A stretch of 10,369 nucleotides of DNA, from positions 1-10,369 of the forward strand of contig JAEWOZ010000107.1 in assembly GCA_023399505.1 (NCBI GenBank). Reading direction: 5' to 3'. Of this stretch, positions 1-7,451 are shown in pieces. The position numbers and the translations under genes were made by a program. Position 1 is the stretch's first letter; every line of letters starts with the position of its first letter. Source of the stretch: Fusobacteriota bacterium (GTDB taxonomy: Bacteria; Fusobacteriota; Fusobacteriia; Bac17; JAEWOZ01). Below the pieces are notes generated by a model, which searched no databases, was not told where the DNA came from, and saw only the letters and a list, made by a program, of their open reading frames with translations.

Positions 1-707
1 GTTAATATTTAAGTTCACCCCTTCAATTTTTATGGCTTTTCCTAACAAGAGAGGAAATCTTACTAGATGATGTAAAAATGTCTTTCCATCTTCAAAATAG
101 AAATTAAAGATCTCTGTTTTACTTAGGTTAATAATTTTTTCTAATGCAGATAAATTTCCTTTATTAATGAAAAAATAAAGTTCATTAAAATTAATTTCTT
201 CCTTTTCTTTTTGAAATTTTGGTATAAAATTTTCAATATTAAAACCAATCTTTTTTAATATACTAAAAATATATTCGCTTATATAATTATTATTATATAA
301 AATAAAATTAGTTAAATACTTACCTTTTGCTAAAGAGCAATCTTTTATTAAAATCAATTTAACTATGCTTAAATAATTATTTTTATCAACATCATAATAA
401 ACTTTATCATAATTTTCATTTTGTGAAGCTACCATTAAAGCTGTGAAACTTTCATTTTTTTTAATATTAATATCAGCATCTTTTGACAATAAGATTATTA
501 TCTCTATAAGACCGTCTTGAGAAATATTAATGGCGTCTCCTTGTTAATATTCCATAGTCAACATTTGCACCTTTCTTTTCTTTATTAATTCCTTAACTTC
601 ATTTATATTATTATTATTTGTAACTGCTGATAAATTTTCATTTATATATTTATTTTTAAGATTTTTGATACATGAAACTATTAAATCTATTAATCTTATT
701 TTAACAT
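1..707 (-). pseudogene. Decayed ankyrin-repeat lipoprotein gene, partial (continues past left edge)
   Basis: Read on the minus strand, this is a broken relative of the intact ankyrin lipoproteins to its right. From the ATG at 707-705, restoring one A to a four-A run at 699-702 gives MLKIRLIDLIVSCIKN, a lipoprotein signal with Cys at residue 13 as in the intact paralogues. INENLSAVTNNNN follows, matching their INEN/INEE segment. A second shift lies near 571-585, before a GANVDYG stretch. Between about 520 and 552 the ankyrin sense passes through two more frames (NKETPLI, then ISQDGLIEII). From 543 to the left edge one frame stays open for 181 codons, with DADINIKKNE and FTALMVASQNEN as clear ankyrin motifs, then a more divergent part with DGKTFLHHLV. 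At least four shifts make this a pseudogene rather than one sequencing error. The C-terminal end lies outside the window, so an F-box-like tail cannot be judged. Confidence 0.8.
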
Positions 708-860
708 TCTTATAAAAATGAGATCAATTTTTATTTTAATTGGATAGCTTTTTTTGTAATTCTATCAAAAATAAAAAAGTTTATATTTAGCTTCTTGAAA
801 ACATTTCATCTAGCAATTAATAATTTTAACTATTTAGTTTAAGGATAAACATCTTATTAA

Positions 861-2492
861 CTAAAAATTTTTAATAATATTCTCAAAAATTTCTATAGGT
901 AAATTTTGCAAAAAATAAAGAAGATTAATATGGTTATGTACATTATCTTTTATTTCTTGAATTGTACTAGTATTTTTATTTAAAGATATAAACAATTGGA
1001 TATATTCTTCTGATATTTTTCTTACTATCATATACGATATTTCTATAAGCTTATCTTTTTCAGATTTATCTTTAAAAATTTTTAGCATTTCACTTATATA
1101 ATTTAAAATAGTTCTGTTTAGTTCATCTTTCCCATAAATATCTATTCCTGCCTCTACTAACTCTTTAATTAATTCTATATTTTCATTCATAACTGCATAA
1201 TATAGAGCCGATTTTTTATTTATATCTTTAAGGTTAATATTCGCACCTTTTTTTATTAAGAATTTAGATATTTCTAACATATTCTTTTTAAAAGCTAATA
1301 TAAGTGCTGTTTTATTATAATCACTAGAATTAACATCAGCACCTTTTTCTATCAACAATTTTACTATTTCAAGTTGATTCTTTTTAACCGCTATCATTAA
1401 AGCTGTAGCACCATCTCTATTATTTGATTCTAAATCTGATCCTTTAACTATTAAAAGATCTACTATTTCTAAGCAATCCGCTTCACAAGCGGCCATTAAA
1501 GGAGTAAAACCTTCATTGTTTTTTTTATTTATATTAGCTCCTTCTTTTATCAATAATTCTACAATCTCTATATAACCATTTTGAGAAGCTAGTATTAAAG
1601 GAGTAAAACCTTCTTTATCTGTATCATTAACATTAGCACCTTTTTCTATTAAAAATTTAGCTATTTCTAAATACCCCTTTTGGGTCGCTAGCATTAAGGC
1701 TGTTACTCCTTGATTTTCTTTTTTATTAATATCAGCTCCTCTATCTATTAATATTTTTATTATCTCTTTAAAGCCTTTTCGTACTGCTAATATTAAAGCT
1801 GTCCATCCATTTTCAATCTCTTTATCAATATTAGCACCTCTATTTGTTAATAATTCTACTATATTTTCATAACCATTATCACATGCAATCATCAAAGGTG
1901 TAAAATCATATTCATCTTTATCATCTATAAGTATTCCTTTATCTATTAATAGTTCTACTATATCTTTATTACCTCCTTCACAGGCTATCGTTAAAGCATT
2001 ATTGTTGTAATTATCTTTAATTTCTTTTACATTAACATTTTTTACCTTTAGGAATTCTTCAACATTTTCGATATTTGATTTGTAGCATAACAATAAAAAA
2101 TATTTCTTATCATCTATTATTCCTTCGGCTATTTTGTAATTTTTTTCGTACATTAAATCTATAATTTTTCTTGAATTAAAATCAAAATCAGTCAAAGCTA
2201 AATTATATATTTTTGCAACTTCTTCTTTAGTCGGCTGCATACCTTCTTTTATCAAAATTTTAATCATTTCTAATTTAGGTTTTTCTAAACTCAAAGCTAT
2301 TTCTAAAAAGTTTTTATTTTTATGAATAAATTTCAGGTTAGCCCCTTTTTTTATTAAATTTTTAGCCTTTTCTTTATTGCTGTTAATCACGGCCATTAAT
2401 AGTTCTTCATTTATATTTTTATTTTTAAAATTAGTACCTTTAAAAAGCTTAGAACATGAAAATAACATGACCATTAGGAAAAATTTTTTCAT
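861..2492 (-). CDS. Ankyrin-repeat lipoprotein with C-terminal F-box-like motif (543 aa)
   Basis: Probable secreted or surface-anchored ankyrin protein that binds other proteins; a host-directed effector role is inferred. Residues 1-13 form a short basic/hydrophobic signal ending FSC, a plausible though imperfect lipobox with Cys13. Residues 14-160 are a divergent N-terminal module shared with the paralogue at 7728-9956 (both have KYFLLLCYKSNIEN at 130-143). Ankyrin repeats run from about 163 to 470: nine recognisable 33-residue units with TALMLA/TPLILA and GANIN/GADIN motifs, plus a degenerate last one. The final 85 residues are a conserved module ending at the stop codon with LPIEIFENIIKNF, which resembles the first helices of an F-box. 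The start is supported by AAGGGAGA five bases upstream of the ATG. No convincing promoter was found. The downstream neighbour on the same strand is a dead copy; upstream is the intact paralogue ending at 2799. Confidence 0.95.
   Translation of the reverse strand: MKKFFLMVMLFSCSKLFKGTNFKNKNINEELLMAVINSNKEKAKNLIKKGANLKFIHKNKNFLEIALSLEKPKLEMIKILIKEGMQPTKEEVAKIYNLALTDFDFNSRKIIDLMYEKNYKIAEGIIDDKKYFLLLCYKSNIENVEEFLKVKNVNVKEIKDNYNNNALTIACEGGNKDIVELLIDKGILIDDKDEYDFTPLMIACDNGYENIVELLTNRGANIDKEIENGWTALILAVRKGFKEIIKILIDRGADINKKENQGVTALMLATQKGYLEIAKFLIEKGANVNDTDKEGFTPLILASQNGYIEIVELLIKEGANINKKNNEGFTPLMAACEADCLEIVDLLIVKGSDLESNNRDGATALMIAVKKNQLEIVKLLIEKGADVNSSDYNKTALILAFKKNMLEISKFLIKKGANINLKDINKKSALYYAVMNENIELIKELVEAGIDIYGKDELNRTILNYISEMLKIFKDKSEKDKLIEISYMIVRKISEEYIQLFISLNKNTSTIQEIKDNVHNHINLLYFLQNLPIEIFENIIKNF
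1083..2006 (-). repeat. Ankyrin repeat block, about 99-bp units
   Basis: About nine full 33-codon ankyrin units plus one degenerate unit, in the middle of the 543-aa lipoprotein. Units begin near residues 165, 197, 229, 262, 295, 328, 361, 394 and 427, each with a (G/N)xTAL(M/I)xA helix start and a GA(D/N)xN loop. The unit near 394 is one residue short. Units have diverged from each other, so this looks like an older block than those in the two larger paralogues. Confidence 0.9.
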
Positions 2493-2497
2493 TTTTA

Positions 2498-2505
2498 TCT
2501 CCCTT
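2498..2505 (-). promoter_or_regulatory. Ribosome binding site of the 543-aa lipoprotein gene
   Basis: On the minus strand, AAGGGAGA lies five bases before the ATG at 2492. It is a good Shine-Dalgarno match and fixes the start that gives the lipoprotein signal. Confidence 0.75.
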
Positions 2506-2734
2506 AAAATTATTTTACTATAAAAAAATATTTATATTAAGCTGCTTTAAATATATATAAATTATTTTTTGATAACTATATTTCCTTTAGAGTTTTTATA
2601 AAACTTAGGTTATGTTATATATTTAATTTTTAAAAAATATCTTAATAATTATTATCATCTACAAATATTTTATATGTCTTATATATTAAATTTAATTTAA
2701 TCAACAATTTTTTGTCAGCGAATTTTTTTAAATT

Positions 2735-2775
2735 TAGCTTTATTTAAAAAGATATATAATAAAGCCACTTTTTTT
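2735..2775. terminator. Hairpin followed by T7 on the plus strand, 3' of the 607-aa gene
   Basis: TAGCTTTATT (2735-2744) pairs with AATAAAGCCA (2758-2767): eight perfect Watson-Crick pairs, one G-T and one closing A-T pair, with a 13-base loop. On the plus strand it is followed by C and seven T (2769-2775), like an intrinsic terminator. No plus-strand gene ends here. On the minus strand the hairpin sits about 30 bases past the stop of the 607-aa gene but lacks a good U tract. It may end that transcript or block antisense reading. Confidence 0.4.
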
Positions 2776-2798
2776 ACAACTATCCTCATAATTATAAA

Positions 2799-4622
2799 CT
2801 AAAAATTCTTAATAATTTCCTCAAATATTTCTATAGGTAAGTTTTGTAAAGAATAAAGCAGGTTAATATGATTATGTACATTGTCTTTTGCTTCTTTAGG
2901 TGCACCAATATCTTTATTTAAAGCTATAAATAGTTGTATATAATTTTCCGACATTTTTCTTATTATCATATATGATATTTTTATAAGTTTAATTTTTTCT
3001 TGTTTTTCATTAGAACTATTTAGCTTTTCACTTATATGCATTAAAATTGTACAATTCATGTTATCTTTTATATAAAGATTAGCATCTACTTCTATAAGAT
3101 TTTTGACTACTTCTACATGACTATCTTGTATGGCTACCATTAAAGCTGTCCATCCATTAATTTCTGTATTATTGACATTAGCACCTCTTTCTAATAACAA
3201 TTTTATTACTTCTACATGTCCATTTTGCGAAGCTAGCATTAGTGCTGTCCAGCTATCTTTTTCTTTGTCATTAACATTAGCACCTCTTTCTAATAACAAT
3301 TTTATTACTTCTACATGTCCATTTTGTGAAGCTAGCATTAATGCTGTCCAATTATCTTCCTCTTTATCATTAACACCAGCTCCCTTATCTATTAATAAGG
3401 CTGATATATCAGCATAGCCCTTTACTGAAGAAAACATTAATGCCGTCCATCCATCTTTATTTTTATAACTAACTTTAGCGCCTGCTTTTATTAACATTTT
3501 TACTATATCTATACTCCTATTCTGAGATGCTAGTGTTAAAGCTAACCAACCATCCTTATTTTTGAAGTTAACTTTGGCACCTGCTTTTATTAACACTTTT
3601 ACTATACCTGTATTCGCATTTTGAGATGCCAGCATTAGTGCTGTTGTACCATATTTATTTTTATCGTTGACATTAGCACCTTTTTCTAGTAATAACTTTA
3701 TTATATCTATATAACCAGCTTCTGTTGCTAACATCAATGTAGTCCATTCATTAGCTTGTATATCATTAATATTAGCACCTTTTTCTATCAATAATTTCAC
3801 TACATCTATACAACCAACTTCTGTTGCTAACATTAGCGCTGTCCATCCGTTACTATCTCTATCATTAATATTAGCTCCTTGTTGTATCAATAATTTTACT
3901 GTATCTATATTTCCTTTTTTTGATGCTACCATTAATGCTGTCCATCCATTAATTTCTTTATCATTAACATTAGCTCCTCTCTCTATAATAAAATTTATTA
4001 ACTCCTTATTGTTGTTGTTAGAGGAAGCTATTAAAGTTGTTATCCCAAAATCGCTTTTATAATTGATATCCATTTTATATTCTTTTATTAACATTTTAAA
4101 TATATCAATTTTGTTGCCAATTGCTGCTATGATTAAAGCATTTTTGTTAGTTTTATCTTTTACTTTTATTGGATTAATTTTATTTTCTTTTATAAACCTT
4201 TTTACCTCTTCTAAACTAGCTGTATAACATAAAAATAGAAAATATTTTTTATTATCTATTTCTCCTCTTTTTATTTTATAGCCTTTATGATACATCATAT
4301 CCAATATTATATAATTGAAATTATTTAAAGCTAGCTCATATATTTTTATTATACTTTCCCTGTTATTCAAAACGTTATTTTCTAATAAAAATTTTAATGC
4401 ATCTAAATTCCCTTCATCTATAATTATTTCTAAAATAGATTTATTATTGTATATATAATTAACACTAGCACCTTCTTTTATTAATTGCAGGGCTTTTTCA
4501 ATCTTTCCATTACTTATAAATGATACTAATTTCTCATTTATATCTTTTTGATTAAATTTTAAATTGTTAATATTTTTTATACAGCCTAAAACTAATATTA
4601 ATAACATCAATATTTTATTCAT
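2799..4622 (-). CDS. Ankyrin-repeat lipoprotein with C-terminal F-box-like motif (607 aa)
   Basis: Paralogue of the flanking minus-strand genes, with the same plan. Residues 1-14 (MNKILMLLILVLGC) are the best lipoprotein signal in the window, with VLGC as lipobox and Cys14. An N-terminal module follows to about 157 and contains KKYFLFLCYTASLEEV. About eleven ankyrin repeats plus a degenerate one span roughly 158-530; most carry the (G/N/S)WTALM motif and a GANVND loop. The last 85 residues end in LPIEIFEEIIKNF, an F-box-like C-terminus flush with the stop. The frame is open to an ATG at 4706, but I chose 4622: AAAGGA lies five bases upstream, the lipoprotein signal begins there, and a promoter at 4656-4684 sits inside the would-be extension. 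Two repeats (residues 425-490) are nearly identical in DNA. A protein-binding effector role is inferred. Confidence 0.95.
   Translation of the reverse strand: MNKILMLLILVLGCIKNINNLKFNQKDINEKLVSFISNGKIEKALQLIKEGASVNYIYNNKSILEIIIDEGNLDALKFLLENNVLNNRESIIKIYELALNNFNYIILDMMYHKGYKIKRGEIDNKKYFLFLCYTASLEEVKRFIKENKINPIKVKDKTNKNALIIAAIGNKIDIFKMLIKEYKMDINYKSDFGITTLIASSNNNNKELINFIIERGANVNDKEINGWTALMVASKKGNIDTVKLLIQQGANINDRDSNGWTALMLATEVGCIDVVKLLIEKGANINDIQANEWTTLMLATEAGYIDIIKLLLEKGANVNDKNKYGTTALMLASQNANTGIVKVLIKAGAKVNFKNKDGWLALTLASQNRSIDIVKMLIKAGAKVSYKNKDGWTALMFSSVKGYADISALLIDKGAGVNDKEEDNWTALMLASQNGHVEVIKLLLERGANVNDKEKDSWTALMLASQNGHVEVIKLLLERGANVNNTEINGWTALMVAIQDSHVEVVKNLIEVDANLYIKDNMNCTILMHISEKLNSSNEKQEKIKLIKISYMIIRKMSENYIQLFIALNKDIGAPKEAKDNVHNHINLLYSLQNLPIEIFEEIIKNF
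3033..4151 (-). repeat. Ankyrin repeat block, about 99-bp units
   Basis: Eleven recognisable 33-codon ankyrin units and one degenerate last unit in the 607-aa lipoprotein. Most units carry tryptophan before TALM, so Trp recurs about every 33 residues. The first two units (residues about 160 and 193) are divergent, and the first is about one residue longer. Confidence 0.9.
3175..3350 (-). repeat. Near-identical 99-bp tandem duplication inside the ankyrin block
   Basis: The 77 bases at 3175-3251 recur at 3274-3350, offset by exactly 99 bases, with only two differences (a C/T and a G/A). They encode the two adjacent repeats containing LMLASQNGHVEVIKLLLERG. Neighbouring units in this gene are far less alike, so this is a recent duplication or gene-conversion event. 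Confidence 0.9.
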
Positions 4623-4627
4623 TTTGT

Positions 4628-4633
4628 TCCTTT
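4628..4633 (-). promoter_or_regulatory. Ribosome binding site of the 607-aa gene
   Basis: AAAGGA on the minus strand ends five bases before the ATG at 4622. It supports this start over the in-frame upstream ATG at 4706. Confidence 0.7.
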
Positions 4634-4655
4634 CTTTCAATAATCTCGATATTTT

Positions 4656-4684
4656 ATTATATAATATTATGCAACTAATATAAA
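4656..4684 (-). promoter_or_regulatory. Sigma70-type promoter of the 607-aa gene
   Basis: On the minus strand, TTTATA (4684-4679) is followed after exactly 17 bases by a perfect TATAAT (4661-4656). Transcription would start near 4649, leaving a leader of about 26 bases before the ATG at 4622. In a genome this AT-rich a TATAAT alone means little, but its combination with the spacing and the short leader is convincing. Confidence 0.55.
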
Positions 4685-4790
4685 ATATCTTTTTTTGTAA
4701 TTTCAAATGTAACTAATCATAGAAATTTTTTTAATTTAAGTTAGTATTAATTACCATATAAAAAATACAAATATTATAAAATTAATATAT

Positions 4791-4817
4791 AAAAAAAGTT
4801 TAGTTTAAGCTTTTTTT
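4791..4817. terminator. Long AT hairpin with T7 on both strands
   Basis: AAAAAAAGTTTA at 4791-4802 faces TAAGCTTTTTTT at 4806-4817 across a three-base loop: eleven Watson-Crick pairs and one G-T pair. Because the stem begins with A7 and ends with T7, each strand gives a hairpin with a U-rich end, so it could act in both directions. No gene ends nearby, so its purpose is unclear; it may insulate the divergent promoters or be left from a lost gene. Confidence 0.4.
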
Positions 4818-5152
4818 ATTTAAAACCTTTTACAAGTTGTTAATAAAGAAATTTGGCTAAATAAGTAAATTTTGAGTAATATGTACTTTATTTCAGGCTC
4901 TTCATAATTATGGAGTTATATTTGCAAAATCATTCCACCTTTAAATATATCCCTTTTTATATAATTTCTTGTCCTTTTCTTCTTCTTTTTTATTATATCT
5001 TTGTATTATCAAAATTATCCATATATTTCATAAAATTATTTTCAAATGAAATTACATATTAGTTGAAAATTTTAAATTTGTGTTAGAGACATTTAACTAG
5101 TAACGGCAAATATACTAAAGTAATGTAATGATAAGATAAAATGATATTCAAA

Positions 5153-5382
5153 ATGGGTAAAGGTAAATATTGTTTGTAAAAATTTCAGAAGAGACGAGTT
5201 TAAATATAGTCTTTAAAAAAGATAAATGTAAAGATTGTTTTAAGCTTTTCAAAAATAACCCTTCTAGATGTAGATTTAAAGAATTTGAAACTTTTGCTAT
5301 CAAACTATGTCTTAAAGGCAATAGAGTTAAAATATCCGAGAGATATCAAGTAGGGATAGAGCAAAATAATAATACAAGATAG
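5153..5382 (+). pseudogene. Probable degraded transposase N-terminus (zinc-ribbon type)
   Basis: The open frame at 5170-5382 encodes about 70 residues. Its first half contains KDKCKDCFKLFKNN, and its second half FAIKLCLKGNRVKISERYQV. A CxxC knuckle, then an aromatic and basic stretch, then a helix-turn-helix-like segment is the order seen at the start of IS1-type transposases. Just upstream, KYC in one frame and CKNFRRDEFKYS in another would supply the first half of the zinc ribbon if one or two bases were restored; reading would then begin at the ATG at 5153. Nothing recognisable follows the stop at 5380-5382, so the catalytic part is gone. Family assignment rests on motif order only. The alternative is a small unknown ORF with a TTG start at 5170, for which AAAGGT at 5159-5164 could serve as ribosome binding site. 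Confidence 0.4.
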
Positions 5383-5633
5383 TACTTAGGAGAATTTAGA
5401 AGAAGTGGTAGGACGATATCTAGAAGTATAGAGATAGTAGATTTATCTTTAATATTACTACTGCTATTAATTAAATGTTTAAAATTATTTACATTTTTAG
5501 ACAGAGATAATGGTATTTAATAAAATTGATATGTTGTACCGCTTCAAAAACTATTATTATAACTCTCTTAAGAGATTGTTAAATGCTGTAATAATTAATT
5601 AGAATTATTAATAAAATAACTTATTCGATTAAT

Positions 5634-5662
5634 TTTACAATATTTAAGTATTTTGATATAAT
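5634..5662 (+). promoter_or_regulatory. Sigma70-type promoter of the 581-aa gene
   Basis: TTTACA at 5634-5639 (five of six to TTGACA) and a perfect TATAAT at 5657-5662 are separated by exactly 17 bases. Initiation near 5669 would give a leader of about 37 bases. This is the best promoter in the window. Confidence 0.7.
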
Positions 5663-5695
5663 AAGACAAAAGAAATTACAGTGAAAAAGGGGCAA

Positions 5696-5703
5696 AAGGT
5701 GAG
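5696..5703 (+). promoter_or_regulatory. Ribosome binding site of the 581-aa gene
   Basis: AAGGTGAG ends two bases before the ATG at 5706. The complementarity is strong but the spacing is tight. A second purine run, AAAAAGGGG, lies about 13 bases upstream of the ATG and could assist. Confidence 0.65.
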
Positions 5704-5705
5704 CT

Positions 5706-7451
5706 ATGAAAATTTTAATTTTAATAGTATTTTTAGTATTTAATTGTATTAAAAATTACAATGTTTTAAAAAATAAAGATAAAAATATAGATGAAGAATT
5801 AATTACAGCTCTAGAACTAAATAATATAGCATTAATAAAACTTTTAGTAAACAATGGCGCAAATGTTAATTATATTCATAACGATAAAACATTATTGGAA
5901 ATAGCCATGTGCAATTGCGGAGTAAAAATAATAAAATTATTAATAAAAAAAGGTGCTTATATTGATGATAAATTTTACATTTCTATGTTGCTTGCACAAT
6001 CTGCCTATAAGGGAAATATAAAATTAGTAAGATTTTTTATTAATAAAGGCGCTTATATTGAGGGATTACAAAAAGATGGAATCACTCCATTAATGTATGC
6101 ATGCCAAAGCAAAAACCCTGAGGCAGTAAAAGAATTATTAAAATGGGGAGCTAACATAAACGCTAAAGATATATTGGGTAATACTCCTATCATTTATGCC
6201 GCTTACAGTCGAAGCCCTGATATTGTAGAGATATTATATAAAAATGGAGCAAGCGTTAATGATAAAAATATATGCGGAAATTCTCCATTAATGCATGCTG
6301 TTGCACTAGAGGACAATGAAACATCTTCAATTTTATTAAATTATGGTGCGAAAGTCAACGATAAAAATAATTATGGTGAAACACCTTTAATTTTTGCTTT
6401 GAAAAATAAAAATATTAAAACAGCGAAATTTTTAATAGAAAAAGGGGCGAATACTAATGAAGTAGATAATAATGGTAATACCATTTTGATTCTTAGCTGC
6501 AATTGTAATGATAATGAGATGATAAATTTACTTTTAAAAGTTAATAAAAGGACTATTAACTATAAAAATAATTATGGTGAAACAGCTTTAATGTTTGCCG
6601 CCAGACATGGTTATATAGATACAATCATATCTCTATTAAATTATGGCGCCTCTATTAATAAAAAGAATACACGTGGAGAGACAGCATTAATGTACGCATC
6701 AAAAACTAATCAATTTAAGGCTGTAGAAATTCTAGTTGAACGAGGAGCAATTGTGGATGACTACAATAAGCAAGGGTGTACAGCGCTGGGCTACTGTTGC
6801 TTATATAAAAGTACAAATACATTAAACTATCTTCTAAAAGCAAGAGCAAATCCTTTCAGTAAAAACAAATATGGTATAACTACTCTAATGTATGCATCAA
6901 TACGAAATCATTATAATATAGTAAATAAATTATTAAAGTTTGGTTTAAATGTAAACGAAGAGAATATATACGGAGAAACTGCATTAATGTATGCTGCAAA
7001 AAATGATTGTAGAAAAATAGTAAAACTTTTAATTAAATATGGAGCAAATATTAATATTAAAAACGTATATCAAGAAACAGCATTAACATATGCAGCTGCA
7101 AATGGCTCTTTATTCTCATTAGAACTTTTAATTAGATATGGTGCAAATGTTAATGAAAAAGATGTATTTGGATTAACTGCTTTAATGCATGCTGCAAAAA
7201 ATAAGCAATTAGAGATATCATACAAATTAATAGATAAAGGAGCAGATATTAATAGCAAAGACATATGTGGAAATACAGCATTAATGTATGCGGCTGAAAA
7301 TCAATGCCAACGTTTATTGGAGCTTTTAGTTAAAAAAGGAGCAGATTTATATGTAAAGAACTTATATGGAGAAACTGCATTAGCAAATTCTTTAAAACTT
7401 TTTAAAACTAAAGCAGCAAAAGTATTTCTGAGACATGGTGTCAAATACTAA
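5706..7451 (+). CDS. Ankyrin-repeat lipoprotein without F-box tail (581 aa)
   Basis: Ankyrin protein on the opposite strand to its neighbours. Residues 1-14 (MKILILIVFLVFNC) look like a lipoprotein signal, but Asn at -1 of the Cys is unusual for signal peptidase II. Its first 40 residues (CIKN, NKDKNIDEELITAL) resemble the N-terminus of the minus-strand paralogues, so it shares ancestry. The rest is ankyrin repeat almost to the end, about 16-17 units from residue 32 to 578. The consensus differs: YGETALMYAAKN rather than GWTALMLASQNG, with repeated GANVN and YGA loops. One unit near 275-285 (KVNKRTINYKNN) is irregular. It stops at FLRHGVKY inside a final repeat and has neither the 85-residue C-terminal module nor the LPIEIF motif. 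It probably binds proteins; if its F-box-bearing relatives are ubiquitin-ligase adaptors, this one is not or works differently. Strong own promoter, so it is monocistronic. Confidence 0.95.
   Translation: MKILILIVFLVFNCIKNYNVLKNKDKNIDEELITALELNNIALIKLLVNNGANVNYIHNDKTLLEIAMCNCGVKIIKLLIKKGAYIDDKFYISMLLAQSAYKGNIKLVRFFINKGAYIEGLQKDGITPLMYACQSKNPEAVKELLKWGANINAKDILGNTPIIYAAYSRSPDIVEILYKNGASVNDKNICGNSPLMHAVALEDNETSSILLNYGAKVNDKNNYGETPLIFALKNKNIKTAKFLIEKGANTNEVDNNGNTILILSCNCNDNEMINLLLKVNKRTINYKNNYGETALMFAARHGYIDTIISLLNYGASINKKNTRGETALMYASKTNQFKAVEILVERGAIVDDYNKQGCTALGYCCLYKSTNTLNYLLKARANPFSKNKYGITTLMYASIRNHYNIVNKLLKFGLNVNEENIYGETALMYAAKNDCRKIVKLLIKYGANINIKNVYQETALTYAAANGSLFSLELLIRYGANVNEKDVFGLTALMHAAKNKQLEISYKLIDKGADINSKDICGNTALMYAAENQCQRLLELLVKKGADLYVKNLYGETALANSLKLFKTKAAKVFLRHGVKY
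5799..7445 (+). repeat. Ankyrin repeat block of the 581-aa protein
   Basis: About 16-17 ankyrin units covering nearly the whole mature protein. Units contain G(E/N)TALMYAA-like helix starts spaced 33 residues apart (for example near residues 291, 324, 423, 456, 489 and 522). No pair of units is nearly identical in DNA by eye, unlike the minus-strand genes, so this block seems to have been stable longer. Confidence 0.88.

Larger units (their letters stand above)
2493..2798. other. Intergenic region between two minus-strand ankyrin genes
   Basis: Extremely AT-rich spacer of 306 bases. It holds the ribosome binding site of the 543-aa gene at its left end and a hairpin with a T run (2735-2775) near its right end. 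No coding remnant was seen in any frame. A TATAGT at about 2520-2525 on the minus strand could be a -10 box, but I found no acceptable -35 element 16-18 bases from it, so no promoter is called. Confidence 0.5.
4623..5705. other. Divergent 1.1-kb intergenic region with remnants
   Basis: The largest gap in the array, between the minus-strand 607-aa gene and the plus-strand 581-aa gene. Besides the two promoters it contains a strong AT hairpin (4791-4817), a likely insertion-sequence fragment (about 5153-5382) and a 12-base perfect palindrome (5564-5575). Short minus-strand pieces around 4880-5031 read as lysine-rich peptide in shifting frames and could be another dead gene, but I could not identify them. 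No intact gene is seen. Confidence 0.5.

Noticed and set aside
2520..2525. TATAGT as -10 box of the 543-aa gene
   Set aside because: No acceptable -35 element at 16-18 bases; TATA-like hexamers are frequent here.
3130..3417. Plus-strand open frame opposite the 607-aa gene
   Set aside because: It mirrors the ankyrin repeats (recurring LTLAPLSNNNFITSTCPF) and exists only because the repeats have no stops in that antisense frame. No start signal.
4880..5031. Minus-strand peptide pieces (MKYMDNFDN..., RDIFKGGMILQI) that might be a dead gene
   Set aside because: They are short, lysine-rich and in shifting frames, and match no family I recognise; chance reading of AT-rich DNA is as likely.
7070..7264. 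Minus-strand open frame opposite the 581-aa gene
   Set aside because: Antisense shadow of ankyrin repeats, with the same APLSI/FAP pattern and no ribosome binding site.
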